From Tamarix chinensis (taxonomy: Eukaryota; Streptophyta; Magnoliopsida; Caryophyllales; Tamaricaceae): 64,000 nt of DNA. The notes below the pieces were generated by a model that saw nothing but the letters and a program-made list of their open reading frames with translations, was not told the DNA's origin and searched no databases. The stretch's first letter is position 1. Every line of letters begins with the position of its first letter. This document shows, one piece after another, positions 1 through 11,814 of this stretch. The stretch spans positions 50,897,707 through 50,961,706 of the forward strand of contig CM060174.1 in assembly GCA_030549775.1 (NCBI GenBank), given 5' to 3'. The position numbers and the translations under genes were made by a program.

Positions 1-638
1 CAGAGAAGAAGTGAGTGAGAGGTTCGTCGAGAGAGAGAGAGAGAGATCGCGAGAGAAGACTCGAGAGAAATCAAGAAGTATGTCGTATATCAGCCAGCAA
101 AACTCCCGTATTACAACGTATATGCCCCTATTTATATAAGTGTACAGACCGTATAAAATACACCATACATCCAGCCCAATATCACGTTACAGCCCAACAC
201 ACATAATCAGGGAAATGGTCAATATAAGTGGTCAATGCTGGACACTCGACCAGCCCAAGAATACATCAAAAATCTTCCCCCAAATTACAAGATAATATTT
301 AGACATCAATTCCCATCAGCTAATTAAATTCTAGCTAATCATGGCTATTAAGGATTGATTAATCCACAATCCAACTAATCCATTATTATAGACTGGGTGG
401 CGGATTATACAACCGACCTAATTTCCATTAGCCAATTTCGATCGGCGAATGCATCACATGGGATTACATACAAATAAAAAAAATACATATCCTGCAACAC
501 TTCATAGCTGCATCTAGATTCCATGTGCTGCATCAATTTCCTATTTATTCGCACAAATATGACAAACAATTATAAGTAATAAATGATTCACAGCAATTAT
601 CAAAATTAATTAAATACAAATTTTTAAGATTTATATCA
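1..638 (-). repeat. Gypsy-1 3' LTR (partial)
   Basis: Near-identical to 11178-11814. It ends in CA at 637-638, directly before the polypurine tract. About 189 bases of its other end lie outside the window. It contains a GA microsatellite at about 31-46 that is also present in the right copy near 11207. The last 30 codons or so of the pol frame are encoded here. Confidence 0.93.
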
Positions 639-1451
639 TTCCCCTCTTCTTGAAAAGGTTTCGCCTCTGAAACCTGATTAAGTCCCAGAAATGGACTAAG
701 ATCAGCCACATTAAAAGAATTACTAGCATTCCCAAATTTAGCAGGTAAATCAATCTTATAAGCATTGTCATTAATTTTCTCTAACACAGTAAATGGTCCA
801 TCTCCTCTAGAATCTAATTTTGATTTCTTAAGATTTGGAAACCTCTCCTTCCTAAGATGTACCCAAACTAAGTCCCCAGGTTTAAAAACCATTTTCCTCC
901 TCCTTTTATTAGCATTTTCAGCCATTTGCTGCACCTTTTTATTGATTTGTTGACTTACAGACTCATGTAATTTTTTTATATTATTAGCTCTAGATTCAGC
1001 ATCAAAATTTTGCAAATCAGCATGTGGTAAAGGACTTAGGTCTAAAGGAGTTAAAGGATTGAACCCATACACAATTTCAAATGGAGTTTAATTTATTAGT
1101 TGTAGAATGCAAAGTCCTATTATAAGCAAACTCTACCTGAGGTAAAACATTTTCTCACTGTCTAAGATTCTTTCCAAGGACAACCCTTAACATATTACCT
1201 AATGTTCTATTCACTACCTCAGTTTGTCCATTAGTTTGAGGGTGACAAGTTGTAGAAAATAATAATTTAGTTCCTAATTTTCCCCACAAAACTTCAAAAA
1301 ATGACTAAAAAATTTAACATCCCTATCTGAAACTATAGTCTTAGGTATGCCATGTAATTTAACTATATTAGAAAAAAATAATTTAGCCACAGCCACAGCA
1401 TCATTTGTTTTATTACAAGGTATAAAATGAGCCATCTTACTAAACCTATCT
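545..1451 (-). pseudogene. Gypsy-1 pol, integrase C-terminal half
   Basis: Decayed integrase. The 1274-1451 part encodes the core after the insertion ([28 protein letters not shown] with the second catalytic Asp). The region around 1190-1270 still shows the [14 protein letters not shown] catalytic Glu segment but in a shifted frame. The 545-1072 part encodes the C-terminal domain (YGFNPLTPLDL, RKERFPNLKKSKLDSRGDGPF, INDNAYKIDLP). The frame runs on through the polypurine tract into the LTR and ends in about 30 LTR-encoded residues, as in CRM elements. No chromodomain of the usual type is visible. Stops near 1073 and 1272 and at least one frameshift make it non-functional. Confidence 0.9.
639..656 (-). 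promoter_or_regulatory. Gypsy-1 polypurine tract
   Basis: On the minus strand this reads CTTTTCAAGAAGAGGGGAA just before the LTR start TGATATAAATC. It is both the plus-strand priming site and part of the pol reading frame (codons for FQEEGNDIN). Confidence 0.8.
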
Positions 1452-2340
1452 ACTACTATAACACCCCTAAATTTCACTCCTGAAAAAAAATTTTTTGAAA
1501 GATTAAAGCGGAAGCTAGGAGCGAATTTGGAAAATGTTACCGCCACATCTAACATAAGATAAATGTCAACCATCTATCTCATGTTAGATGCAAGGCTAAA
1601 ACCTGTCAAATAATTAAATCTGAATTTCAAATCCCATCAAACAATTAAATCCGAATAGTAAACACTTATCAGAATACGAGAAATTTAAAGTCAATTACAA
1701 AACCCTTAGAAATCTGAAAACAATACTTGAAACTTCCAAAGGTGAATACAATTAAACAAAATAAATCCCGAAGGATCAATATCCGGATCGCCTACTCACT
1801 CGAGTCAAGCCTTCCACCCCAAAACAGTATCCGATCTTATACCTGCACAAGAGGTCTGCTCCCCACCATCAGTGGATCATCACAGGACCCATTCAACCAA
1901 GGTAGTATCAGTACGGGTCCAATACTGAGTAAATCCCACTACCCTACCTTATGGAAGAGACGTAAACTATAACATCAAGTGCACATTAAATTATGATACA
2001 ATACGTTGATACAATATTACGCATACTCAAACCCACATCACAAGTCCGACCCTACACATATAATAACATGTGAAACATATGTAATATCCTAAACCGATAA
2101 GAGATTCAGATAAACCAACCAAGCATTTATGGACAATGCCGAACCAAACCAATTGGGCATTTAGCCTCGCGGACATTACTTAGGGACATGTCCGGCCCCG
2201 AGCATTACTTAGGGACATGCTCAGCCCCGGACATTACTTAGGGACATGCTCAGCCCCGATCGAGAAGACTCATTTTTTAGACCTCTGGTAATATAGTCGA
2301 TTCACATCATAGTCTTTATCAATTCATGTGAGTGCGGGGA

Positions 2341-2690
2341 CCCCACTATTATAGTCGGTGGAACGGTCATGCAGGGCAAAACGCGCCTGGCCACTATTAT
2401 AGCCGGTGGACCGGTCATGCAGGGCAAAACGCTCCTGACCACTATTATTCGCCGGTGGACCGGTATGGCCCCGACTCACATGACGTTTCACTGTAATTAC
2501 TTTGTGTCTTTCCTATATCTTATCGTTATTACATTCGGTTTGTTGAGCACGGGATCCCCCACTATTATAGCCGGTGGACCGGAAATCATGCAGGGAAAAA
2601 CGCGCCTGGCCACTATTATAGCCGGTGGACCGGTCATGTAGGGCACCCCGACCCTAACCACTATTATTCGCCGGTGGACCGGTCTGGGTC
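2341..2690. repeat. Two triplet arrays of a CCGGTGGACCGG palindrome
   Basis: Six copies of CCGGTGGACCGG or a close variant start near 2354, 2403, 2452, 2571, 2622 and 2671. Spacing is 49-51 bases inside each triplet and about 119 bases between triplets. Each copy is preceded by CCACTATTATAG or CCACTATTATTCG and most are followed by a CATGCAGGGCAAAACG-type stretch. The core is an imperfect palindrome (CCGGT-NN-ACCGG). Confidence 0.85.
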
Positions 2691-2889
2691 TGGCTCAACA
2701 TCTTTCTCTTTAAGTGATTAGTGTCTTAACATATCTTATTTGAAAGAATTTTACCCTTGGCATGCATGGCTAACTATATCCACACTTATCCTCCCAGGAG
2801 GGCCCGTCCCATATCTCGGGACTCTTGCGCCCCTTATCACACCTCGATATCCATTCCCCTTTACACTTACACATAATGAAAGCCAACTC

Positions 2890-5090
2890 TTAAGGGTGTG
2901 GGTTGAAGCCCAACACCTTGTGAAACCACACTCTACCCACTATTCCTCTCTAGGGTTTCCCTTGAAACCCTAATTGGACCTATGTGGCCCAATTTCCTCT
3001 TGCCTTACTACCATTAATTCATTTATCGTCAAACACCTCATATCATTTAAGTTCAATCCCAAATCGATCACTACTTTCTCCCAAAACCCTAATCGGGTCC
3101 CTTATGCACCCTTACACCAACCTACGTATTATTTTTCATCCCAAGTCTCCAAACACTCCGCAACTCTCCCCTTAGCTAATTTGCACTTTAATACAACTTT
3201 TCTCACGTAACGATCATCCTCATGCAAGTTTTATCCAACCCATGCAACTCTCGAAGTTCCCATGCAAACTCTAGAATTTTCCATGCCAAACTCTCATCCC
3301 TTATTCCATTTGGTCAACCTCATACCCCTCTTTAGCAACTCACTTCCCATTTATTTCTTTTTATCCTTTCATATCCATGTCATAATAATAATCACCCTAG
3401 CATGCATGTCCTAGAAGGTTGCATCATGCCACAGCACATCATAATCACCACACATGGATAACACATTCATATCATATGAAAAACACATACCACACACCTT
3501 AACTCCAAGCTGCGTTGCGCATAAAACACGTTAAGGACAATCAGGTGATACACAACAGGACATGATATATATATATATATATACAAAGTATCCAAGGCAT
3601 GTAAGTCACATAACACGTAGAAACCTTAGCCACATCCTTACGAAACACCCATAAGTGGAGGTAAGTAGAAACTTACCTGGATCCGAAGCTAGCTAAGCGA
3701 GATAAGAGGGAGAGAGAGATCACTAGCTCGAGGATCCACAATAAAGCTTTCCTAGATCGCCGATAGAAATCGAAACTAGGTTAGAAACTATCTTATCCAT
3801 AAACAATTCACATATTATAATTAAATAAACACGAATGATCTTTCTTGGAAAACGTGTACAAAACTTAGGACTTTAAAAGCATAGCTCTATTAATATTTAA
3901 GATTAAATATAAATCAAAACGGATTAATACAAATACCACTTGGGACATTTCAAATTAATTTGGAAAGACCGAGGAAGAATAATCGATCATAAGTTAATTT
4001 ATCGAAAATAACTTATTCATTAGGTTTTCCAACTAAATAGGTAAACCAACCATTTGCATAGAACCAAGTCCAAGCCGATTAGATTAAAACATAACTTAAA
4101 TGATTTAAAACCCACAGATAGAAATCGGTTAGATAAAAGACGCATACCAAAAATCAAATTTATAAAATTATCCCCGAACATTAGGGTTTTCAAGGCCTAA
4201 ACTACGAATCGACCAAATCACTTCGACTACCTCAAAATGATAGTTTTAAATCACAATTAAACTAATTTTAGATAAATCTAGATAATTAATTTCAACAAAA
4301 CAATCTTCCTAGTAACCAATTTAAGACTATCCATTTTCAAAATTAGGGTTTCAAAGCCCACAACACAAACTTGGATAATTCAAATTAATTAATTAAAATT
4401 AAAGGTATTAGAATACAATTATGATCATTTCAACTACTTTTATAATTTAATTTTAGAAAAACAACTATACAAATAACCAATTTTATAATCTCACTTAAAA
4501 TCTAGGGTTTTAGGCCAGAAAATACAATTCGGTTGAATTCTATTAATTTAATCAAATTGAATGTTTAGAAATGCAATTAAATACATTTTATAACATATCA
4601 AATAATCAATTGATCAAAACCAATAAAATAAATACTCAGTTTAGCACAATTAGGGTTTTTGGGGCCCGGAACGCAAATCCGATCAATTCTTACTAAAATA
4701 TATAAATTGACAGTTCGGAAATATAATTAAACATATTCTAATATAAATTATATAGTCAATTGAATAAAAAGACCCGATTACACAATCCAATTTGGACCCG
4801 CAAGAGTTTTGACCTAAATATCCAATTCTGATTAATTACGCACAATTTTCCCAAATTAACGCTTGCGATTTGAAATTAAATACATTTCAAACGATACTGT
4901 AAAATCAATTGAGCGAAACAACTCAATTACGCGACCCAATTTCGTTACACAAGAATTTTGACCTAGGAATCGAATTCCGATTGATTCCGCATAAATTTCT
5001 CAAATTGACGGTTCCGACATAAAATTAGATACATTTTAAAACGTATTGTATAATCAATTTATCTAAAATCGCCAAATCGAGTGGATCCGA
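2890..5090. other. Interior of the solo LTR, no gene
   Basis: Contains scattered AAACCCTAA and ATGCAAAC words (2890-3330), a short TA run (about 3570-3582), and from about 3790 a long AT-rich stretch in which 'tagggttt' recurs every 100-300 bases. The open frames here are short and have no recognisable domain. Confidence 0.6.
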
Positions 5091-5289
5091 AAAAAAAAAT
5101 TGGGCATAACCCGGCCTAAAATTCAATTTCCTAAATTTTCAACACAAACCATACAATTAATATATTCAAATAAATCTTACAGCACATATATACATAATAC
5201 AACAATCAATTTAGCTTTTCATAAGCTAAATCACATTCAATTAATCAAATCCATATTAGGGTTTTTCAGAAAATTATACCAAACGAAAA

Positions 5290-5690
5290 TCAACGAATCG
5301 GAACAAGGAAAGGCCGGAGGAGCTTCGTCGGAGGCCGAGGGTTGCTCGCCGGTGGTCAGCGAGGCTCGCCGGTGACCGGGCGGTGGCGCGAGTTGCATGG
5401 CTCGTCGTTGCTGCTCCTGCGCGCTTCAGTGGGCTGCTGCGCTGCTTCGCCGGTGGCAGTCGCTCGTGGTGTGTGTGGCAGCAAGTTGGAGGCCAGGGGT
5501 CGACGAAGGAGGAGCTGGGAGGAGGAGCTGGGGAGAGGTGGCGGCTGGCTAGGGTTTGGGAGTAGAGGGCTGCGAACAGGGAGTCGGGGCAGCAGAGGGA
5601 AGAGAAGAGAAGAGAAGAGAAAGAAGAGAAGAGAAAAAGGAAAAGGGAGAGGGGGGTCGGCCGAGGCGCGGGCTTCCCCTTTATTTATTT
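5290..5690 (-). other. GC-rich, purine-tract part of the solo LTR (probable leader/promoter-proximal region)
   Basis: A sharp change from AT-rich to GC-rich sequence, ending in a GAAGAGAAGAGAA-type purine tract. On the LTR's coding orientation this is a pyrimidine tract followed by a GC-rich stretch. The same order is seen in the other long LTR copies next to their TATA boxes. No clear TATA box was found in this copy. Confidence 0.45.
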
Positions 5691-6551
5691 ATTTTTTAAA
5701 TACACATAAAATACAATACTAAAAATATCAAAATATTATTAAAAGATTTTATCTAAAATTTATTTAAAGAACATTTATTTCGAACGGATCCGAAAGTTTA
5801 AAATTAATAAAAAAAACTATATAAAGAATTTCGGAACATCTTCGGACGAATTTACCAACGAACATAAAAATTTATATTATTTATGGAATATATTATAAGA
5901 CCTCGGAAAATTATTTAAAAACATATAATAAAATATTTAAGTTAAATTTGAATAAACCGAGAGAAATTTAGATAATTTCCAAAATCGGTTTTCCGCAACC
6001 CAAAAATTGTAAAACGGGAGAAAATTGATTCCGAAAAGAAATTCATAAATAATTTCCGAAAAACCTTTTTAATTTAAAACTTTCCGAAAATATTAAAGAT
6101 TACTGAAACGAATAAATTTAAAGTCGGAAATATTTTCCTACGGATAAAATTATTAAAATAAATTTAATTATTTAAACAGAAATTCCATAATTTAAATGAT
6201 ACATTTCGTCAACAAAATATAACTTCAAAATAACGTCATAATCATATGACAAAGTTATAATCGAAAATAAATCTAAAATATTAAAAATAAAATACGAGAA
6301 AGAACTGGAATATATATTTTTAACCGAGACTCAAACTCATAAGAATATAATAAAATCATTGTCGTTAACGAATTTATCTAGAATGGTTCGCAACGACAAC
6401 AATTAACTAAATTCAAATATGAATTCGAAATCGTCGATAAATCCATAAAACGAATCAAAATTAAGATAATTAAATATTTACATCAAATTACGTCAATCAA
6501 ATCATTAAACTTAATAATTTGGATTTTAAAAATACGGGGTATTACAACTAC

Positions 6552-7199
6552 AACCATTATTGAATCCTTAGCTCTATTAGTCCTAGGTAATCCTAAAATA
6601 AAATCCAAAGAAACATCAACCCAAGGGTGGTTAGATACAGGCAAGGGAGTATATAAACCAAATGGTTTTGAAGTAGTTTTAGCCTGTCTACAAGCAATAC
6701 AATTGACACAATATTTTAACACATCCTTCTTCATGTGAGGCCAATAAAAATGATCAGTCAATATATTTAAAGTTTTCTGAAATCCTAAATGTGCCATCAA
6801 CCCACCATTATGAGCTTCTTGAATTAATAATCCTCTGTAAGAACATTCAAGAATACATAACCTATTTTCCCTAAACAAATAACCTTCAGTAATAAAATAT
6901 TTTCCTTGTGTGGAAACTTCACACTTTTTATAAATTTCTCTAAAATCAAGATCTTCCAAGTATAACAATTTAATACTAGAAAAACCTAACAAAGTAGTAT
7001 CAGTAGCATTTAATAAAGCATATCTCCTAGATAGGGCATCTGCAACTACATTATCACTTCCTTTCTTATACTTAATCATGTAAGGAAAACTTTCAATAAA
7101 TTCTATCCATCTACCCTGTCTTCTATGTAACTTTGATTGACTTTTTAAATACTTAATAGCCTTTTGATCAGTGTTAATTATAAACTCTCTATGCCACAA
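6552..7199 (-). pseudogene. Gypsy-1 pol, RNase H end and integrase N-terminal half
   Basis: Encodes the RNase H tail ([29 protein letters not shown]) and the integrase zinc-binding region. The pattern is His-His-Cys-Cys in [16 protein letters not shown] and [12 protein letters not shown]. It then reads [27 protein letters not shown], which carries the first catalytic Asp. The frame stops being pol at the solo LTR boundary (6546) and resumes at 1451. Confidence 0.92.
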
Positions 7200-7205
7200 T
7201 TAATG

Positions 7206-9266
7206 TTACCAAACTTCTAAAGCCCTTACTAAAGCAAACAACTCCTTTTCATAAGTAGAATAATTCAAAGTACTGCCATTTAATTTCTCACTAAAATAAG
7301 CTATTGGTTTGCCCTCTTGAGAAAGTATAGCCCCTATTCCTAACCCTGAAGCATCACAATCTAATTCAAACATCTTTTCAAAGTCAGGAAGGCTTAACAC
7401 AGGTGCTTGGGTTAATTTAGTTTTAAGTATCTCAAAAGATTTTTGTTGTTCTAAACCCCACCTAAATCCATTATCCTTCTTTGTTATGGCAGTCAAGGGA
7501 GCAGCTATAGTACTAAAATTCCTAACAAATCTCCTATAGAAAGAACACAATCCATGAAAACTTCTTACTTCAGTCACACTCTTTGGTACAGGCCATTCTT
7601 GAATAGCTTTAATCTTATCTTTATCCACGGATATGCCATCTTTTCCTACCACAAATCCTAAGAAAACCACATTTTCTAGACAAAATCTAGACTTAGTTAA
7701 ATTAGCATAAAGTTGTTCTGTCTTAAAAACATTCAAAATAATCCTTAAGTGTCTCAAGTGTTCCTCTAAAGACTTACTATATATAAGTATATCATCAAAA
7801 TAAACAACCACAAATTTTCCAATAAAGTTTCTCAAAACATAGTTCATAAGCCTCATAAAAGTACTAGGTGCATTGGATAACCCAAAAGGCATCACCAACC
7901 ATTCATACAATCCAAAATTAGTTTTAAAAGCTGTCTTCCATTCATCTCCTGGTTTCATCCTAATTTGATGATACCCACTTTTTAAATCTATTTTTGAAAA
8001 TATAACAACACCATGTAATAAATCCAACATCTCATCAAGTCTAGGTATAGGATATCTATACTTTATAGTTATCTTATTTACTGCCCTGCTATCCACACAC
8101 ATCCTCCAACTACCATCCTTTTTTGGCACTAATAACACTGGAACTGCACAAGGACTTATAGATTCCTTAATATATCCTTTACTTAGCAATTTAGAAACCT
8201 GCCTTTTTAATTCCTTAACTTCCTCAGGATTAGCCCTATAAGCAGGTCTGTTTGGTATAACAACTCCTGGAATAAAATCTATCTGATGCTCTATTCCCCT
8301 CAATGGAGGTAATCCACTAGGAATGTCCTCAGGAAACAATTCACTATATTCTTCCAATAATTGTTTTACTGCACTAGGTACTTCTTCACTTATTCCTAAC
8401 TGACATTCATAACATTCCTTATAAACCATCAAATATACATTGGCTTGTCTCTTCATAGCCTTTCCTACATCCTTACTTTTAGGATAAAACCCAGATGTTC
8501 CCTTAATTTCCTTTGAGCTAATCTCAGTCTCCAAACTAGGTTTAGATAATTCCTTATAATCAAATTTAATTTTAATTTGATCCTCAAAAATCTCTTTTGG
8601 AGTCATAGGTGCTAAAACAATCTTCCTATCATCCTTCTGTACTGTATATCTGTTCTTATAACCATCATGTATTACCTTTCTATCATATTGCCAAGGTCTA
8701 CCTAATAACAAGTGAGCAGTATGCATAGGAAATATATCACATAAGACAGAATCTTCATATTTACCTAATTTTAAGTTTACTAAAACTTGTTGAATAACTT
8801 TGACATCTCCTAACTCATTAAGCCATTGCAATCTATATGGTTTTGGATGTTTAGTAGTTGTTAAACCTAATTTAAACACTAACAAGGTACTAGCAGCATT
8901 AATACAACTACCACTGTCTATGGCCATATTAAAGCATTTATCATCAATTAAACACCTAGTATGAAATATATTTTCTCTCTGTATAGCATTAGAATCAGGT
9001 AATTTGTTACTGTTTAAAGCCCTACGTACTACAAAAAGATCTCTACTCACTGGCAGTTCTATTTCTTCTTCTGAATCACTATCATCTTCTCTGACTACAC
9101 TAATCTCTACATCTTCCTCTTTAGATTCAGATTCTATGTCTCCAGATTCTCTAATTAAAATGTTTCTCTTGTTTGGACACTCAGAAGCTATATGTCCCAA
9201 TCCTCCACATCTAAAACATTTAATATCCCTAGTTCTATTCGGTCCATTCACAGGGTTTGTCATCAC
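7206..9266 (-). pseudogene. Gypsy-1 gag zinc knuckle, protease, reverse transcriptase and RNase H (686-residue open frame)
   Basis: The longest open frame in the window. Domains in order, as residues from the first Met in the open stretch: CCHC knuckle [14 protein letters not shown] (17-30); acidic spacer; retropepsin-like active site DSG (117-119); reverse transcriptase from about 345, with catalytic Asp at 427 ([13 protein letters not shown]) and the YFDD box at 489-492; RNase H beginning [16 protein letters not shown] (633 on). The first Met is probably internal, because gag continues upstream in the same polyprotein. Two TAA stops three bases apart (about 7197-7205) separate it from the rest of pol where relatives read EVWQHYLW. 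The RT core itself looks undamaged, which fits the young LTRs. Confidence 0.95.
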
Positions 9267-10282
9267 ATTCTTGCCCTTTTCAAACTTATTTCCTATCTTA
9301 GCTTCATTATTCCTACCTCTAGATTCAACCTTACTAGTATTCTTCCAGTTTCCAGAAGTAGTTCCCCCAAAATTTCTCCTTACTGTACTCTTAAACCCAA
9401 TCCCAAGGGGTTTATATTGTCTAAACTTCCTTAATTGAATCTATATCTTAGTAGATATGTTTACCATCTCACCTAAAGTTCCACAAGGATATAATTCTAC
9501 TTTTTCAGCTATCTCAGAGTTTAGTCCACTCAGAAAACTAGCCATGGTAGCATCATCATCCTCAATAATTCCTGTCTTAATAATCAAGACCTCTAATTCC
9601 TTATAGTAATCATCCACCGTCCTCATTCCTTGACTAATTGTTTGTAATCTCTTATGTAATTCCTATAATAGTAACTTGGCACAAACCTTTTTCTCATTAA
9701 GATTTTAAATTCTTCCCAAGTCTGTATAGGTGGTTCCCCACACCTACGTCTAGTTAACACCAAATTATGATACCAAGAGGAAGCATACTCAGTAAATTCT
9801 ACTACAGCTACCTTAATTTTCTTCTCTTCTAAATAATTATGACACTCAAACACTAGCTCTATCTTCCTTTCCCACTCAAAATAATAATCAGGGTCATTTC
9901 TCCCATTGAACCCAGGTATACTAAGCTTAAGATTGTTTAGATTCCTATCAATGAACTCTAACTCCCTATCTTGTCTATTGTTCTGCCTAAGTATCCTATC
10001 ACTATTGTTAGATACTTAATCTTCCAACTCTTCTAGGTTAGCTATGGGTGGAATTCTAATCCTAGGGTCTATAGGAGCCCTTCCTAATACCCCTGCTTGG
10101 TTAGTTTCAAATCTATTATGTTGTAGCTCATTAATTCTTATTTCCTGTTCTCCTATTCTTTGTTCTAAATTAGCAAATAATACAGAAAATTGAGCAGTCA
10201 TTTGTTCTTGAAAAGTCCTAAGAGTTTCTAATAGGTCATTACTGGAAACAGATTGATTAACAGACTGTCCATTGTTAGACAT
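9267..10282 (-). pseudogene. Gypsy-1 gag
   Basis: Starts at the ATG whose complement ends at 10282 (MSNNGQSVNQSVSS) and has a predicted coiled N-terminus (FANLEQRIGEQEIRINELQ). The central part is the Retrotrans_gag domain (EFTEYASSWYHNLV, PIQTWEEFKILMRKRFVP). A frameshift near 9660 leads into LHKRLQTISQGMRTVDDYYKEL. Premature stops lie at about 10016 (TAA) and 9441 (TAG). Between 9441 and 9266 the frame is basic and Gly/Asn-rich before the zinc knuckle. Confidence 0.88.
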
Positions 10283-10973
10283 TATGAAATTATTTTAATC
10301 TAATCAATTAACACAGTCACAGCTAATGAAACAGGATCAAGTTATTTTAATAAATTCAGACAGACAGAAACACACAGACTAATTATAAAAAATATTACAG
10401 TGTCAATGAATATCAGATATATCAATAATACAGCTTACTTAGAATTTTCCAGGCAAATATCAATTCGACAATGATAGATAAATGAGAAAGAACAATATTA
10501 CCGCGAATGCTTGAACAAATAATCCACTTAATTAGGGACCCCTCTTCTTGGAGCTCTTACTTCTTTCCCGAAACCAAAAGGGTTCGCCGGTTATTTCACC
10601 TGTATACTTATCAAACGAACAAAATAATATTTCGAAAGAAATTGGTAAATAATTATAGCAGACAGTAGTATATAACAGGAAAAATTACGATTCGAGGTTA
10701 CCAACAGAAAATACGTCTCGAAATTAGTCAAGATTCAAATTCTTGACCAAACCCTAGGTCGATTAGGGTTTCTTTCAGGAACTTCGAAACAGCAGACAAA
10801 ATTACTTCAATCGCCGGTTTAAGAACGATGGAAATCGTTAAAGCCTTCGTCGTTTGCAAACCCTAAAATTTCGCACTTCAAAAGTAGGGTTAGCGGAAAC
10901 AACAGATATCGAATCAGAAATGAAAAAGAACTTAGTAGTAAACAATTAAACCACGAGCACTCGAATAATTGAG
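10283..10973 (-). other. Gypsy-1 5' untranslated leader
   Basis: Lies between the PBS and the gag start. It has no open frame of note and two 'accctaa' words near 10760-10860. Confidence 0.7.
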
Positions 10974-10985
10974 GCTCTGATATCA
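10974..10985 (-). promoter_or_regulatory. Gypsy-1 primer binding site (initiator tRNA-Met type)
   Basis: Plus strand GCTCTGATATCA, i.e. TGATATCAGAGC on the element strand. It differs from the common plant TGGTATCAGAGC at one base and lies two bases from the LTR start at 10988. Confidence 0.88.
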
Positions 10986-10987
10986 AA

Positions 10988-11814
10988 TGATGGAAACCTG
11001 TTAGGGTTTCACGAAAGGATCGAAGAAAATAATCGAGCGTGGGGCTGATTCGCCAGATTCAGCCTAAGGAAAACTCCCAAAGGAAGATCGAAAGATTCAG
11101 AGGCACAATTTCTCAACGGCAACTAAATTCGAGAGAAAGAATGATCAAGAGTTGATCAAAGACAGAGAATAGACGCAGCAGAGACGAAGCAAGTGAGAGG
11201 TTCGCCGAGAGAGAGAGAGAGATCGCGAGAGAAGACTCGAGAGAAATCAAGAAGTATGTCATATATCAGCCAGCAAAACTCCCGTATTACAACGTATATG
11301 CCCCTATTTATATAAGTGTACAGACCGTATAAAATACACCATACATCCAGCCCAATATCACGTTACAACCCAACACACATAATCAGGGAAATGGTCAATA
11401 TAAGTGGTCAATGCTAGACACTCGACCAGCCCAAGAATACATCAAAAATCTTCCCCCAAATTACAAGATAATATTTAGACATCAATTCCCATCAGCTAAT
11501 TAAATTCTAGCTAATCATGGCTATTAAGGATTGATTAATCCACAATCCAACTAATCCATTATTATGGACCGGGTGGCGGATTATACAACTGACCTAATTT
11601 CCATTAGCCAATTTCGATCGGCGAATGCATCACATGGGATTACATACAAATAAAAAAAATACATATCCTGCAACACTTCATAGCTGCATCTAGATTCCAT
11701 GTGCTGCATCAATTTCCTATTTATTCGCACAAATAAGACAAACAATTATAAGTAATAAATGATTCACAGCAATTATCAAAATTAATTAAATACAAATTTT
11801 TAAGATTCATATCA
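10988..11814 (-). repeat. Gypsy-1 5' LTR (827 bp, complete)
   Basis: Begins TGATGGAAACC and ends ATATCA. The 11178-11814 part aligns with 1-638 at about 98% by eye. Confidence 0.93.

Larger units (their letters stand above)
1457..6546 (-). mobile_element. Solo LTR of the long (Tekay/Del-like) family, 5.1 kb
   Basis: This stretch splits the Gypsy-1 integrase exactly between two adjoining codons of the VVVDRFSKM segment. It is flanked by ACTAC at 1452-1456 and 6547-6551. The ends are TATAACACCCC (a decayed TGTAACACCCC) and GGGGTATTACA. It has no PBS, polypurine tract or pol similarity, so I read it as one LTR left after LTR-LTR recombination. It shares the family modules in minus orientation: terminal inverted pair (1457-1530), palindrome (1909-1927), CCGGTGGACCGG arrays (2341-2690), AAACCCTAA-bearing segment (2890-3330), AT-rich interior, GC-rich part (5300-5680) and AT-rich outer end. 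It must be younger than Gypsy-1. Confidence 0.88.
1..11814 (-). mobile_element. Gypsy-1: CRM-like Ty3/gypsy retrotransposon, 5' side of window cut
   Basis: Order on the minus strand from right to left is LTR (10988-11814), PBS, gag, protease, reverse transcriptase, RNase H, integrase, polypurine tract, LTR (1-638, start outside the window). The pol frame runs through the polypurine tract into the 3' LTR, which is a hallmark of the CRM chromovirus clade. The two LTRs differ at about 12 of 638 aligned positions by eye, so this is a fairly recent insertion. It can no longer make its proteins: gag has a stop and a frameshift, pol has two adjacent stops between RNase H and its C-terminal part, and a 5.1-kb solo LTR splits the integrase. 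The left target duplication is outside the window; the right one would be CTCCT at 11815-11819. Confidence 0.93.

Noticed and set aside
2341..2690. CRISPR-like array of regularly spaced repeats
   Set aside because: Plant LTR context, spacers are also repeated, no cas genes.
5342..5722. 126-residue Arg/Gly-rich frame
   Set aside because: Lies in the GC-rich and purine-tract part of a solo LTR; no domain, and the equivalent parts of other copies do not keep the frame.
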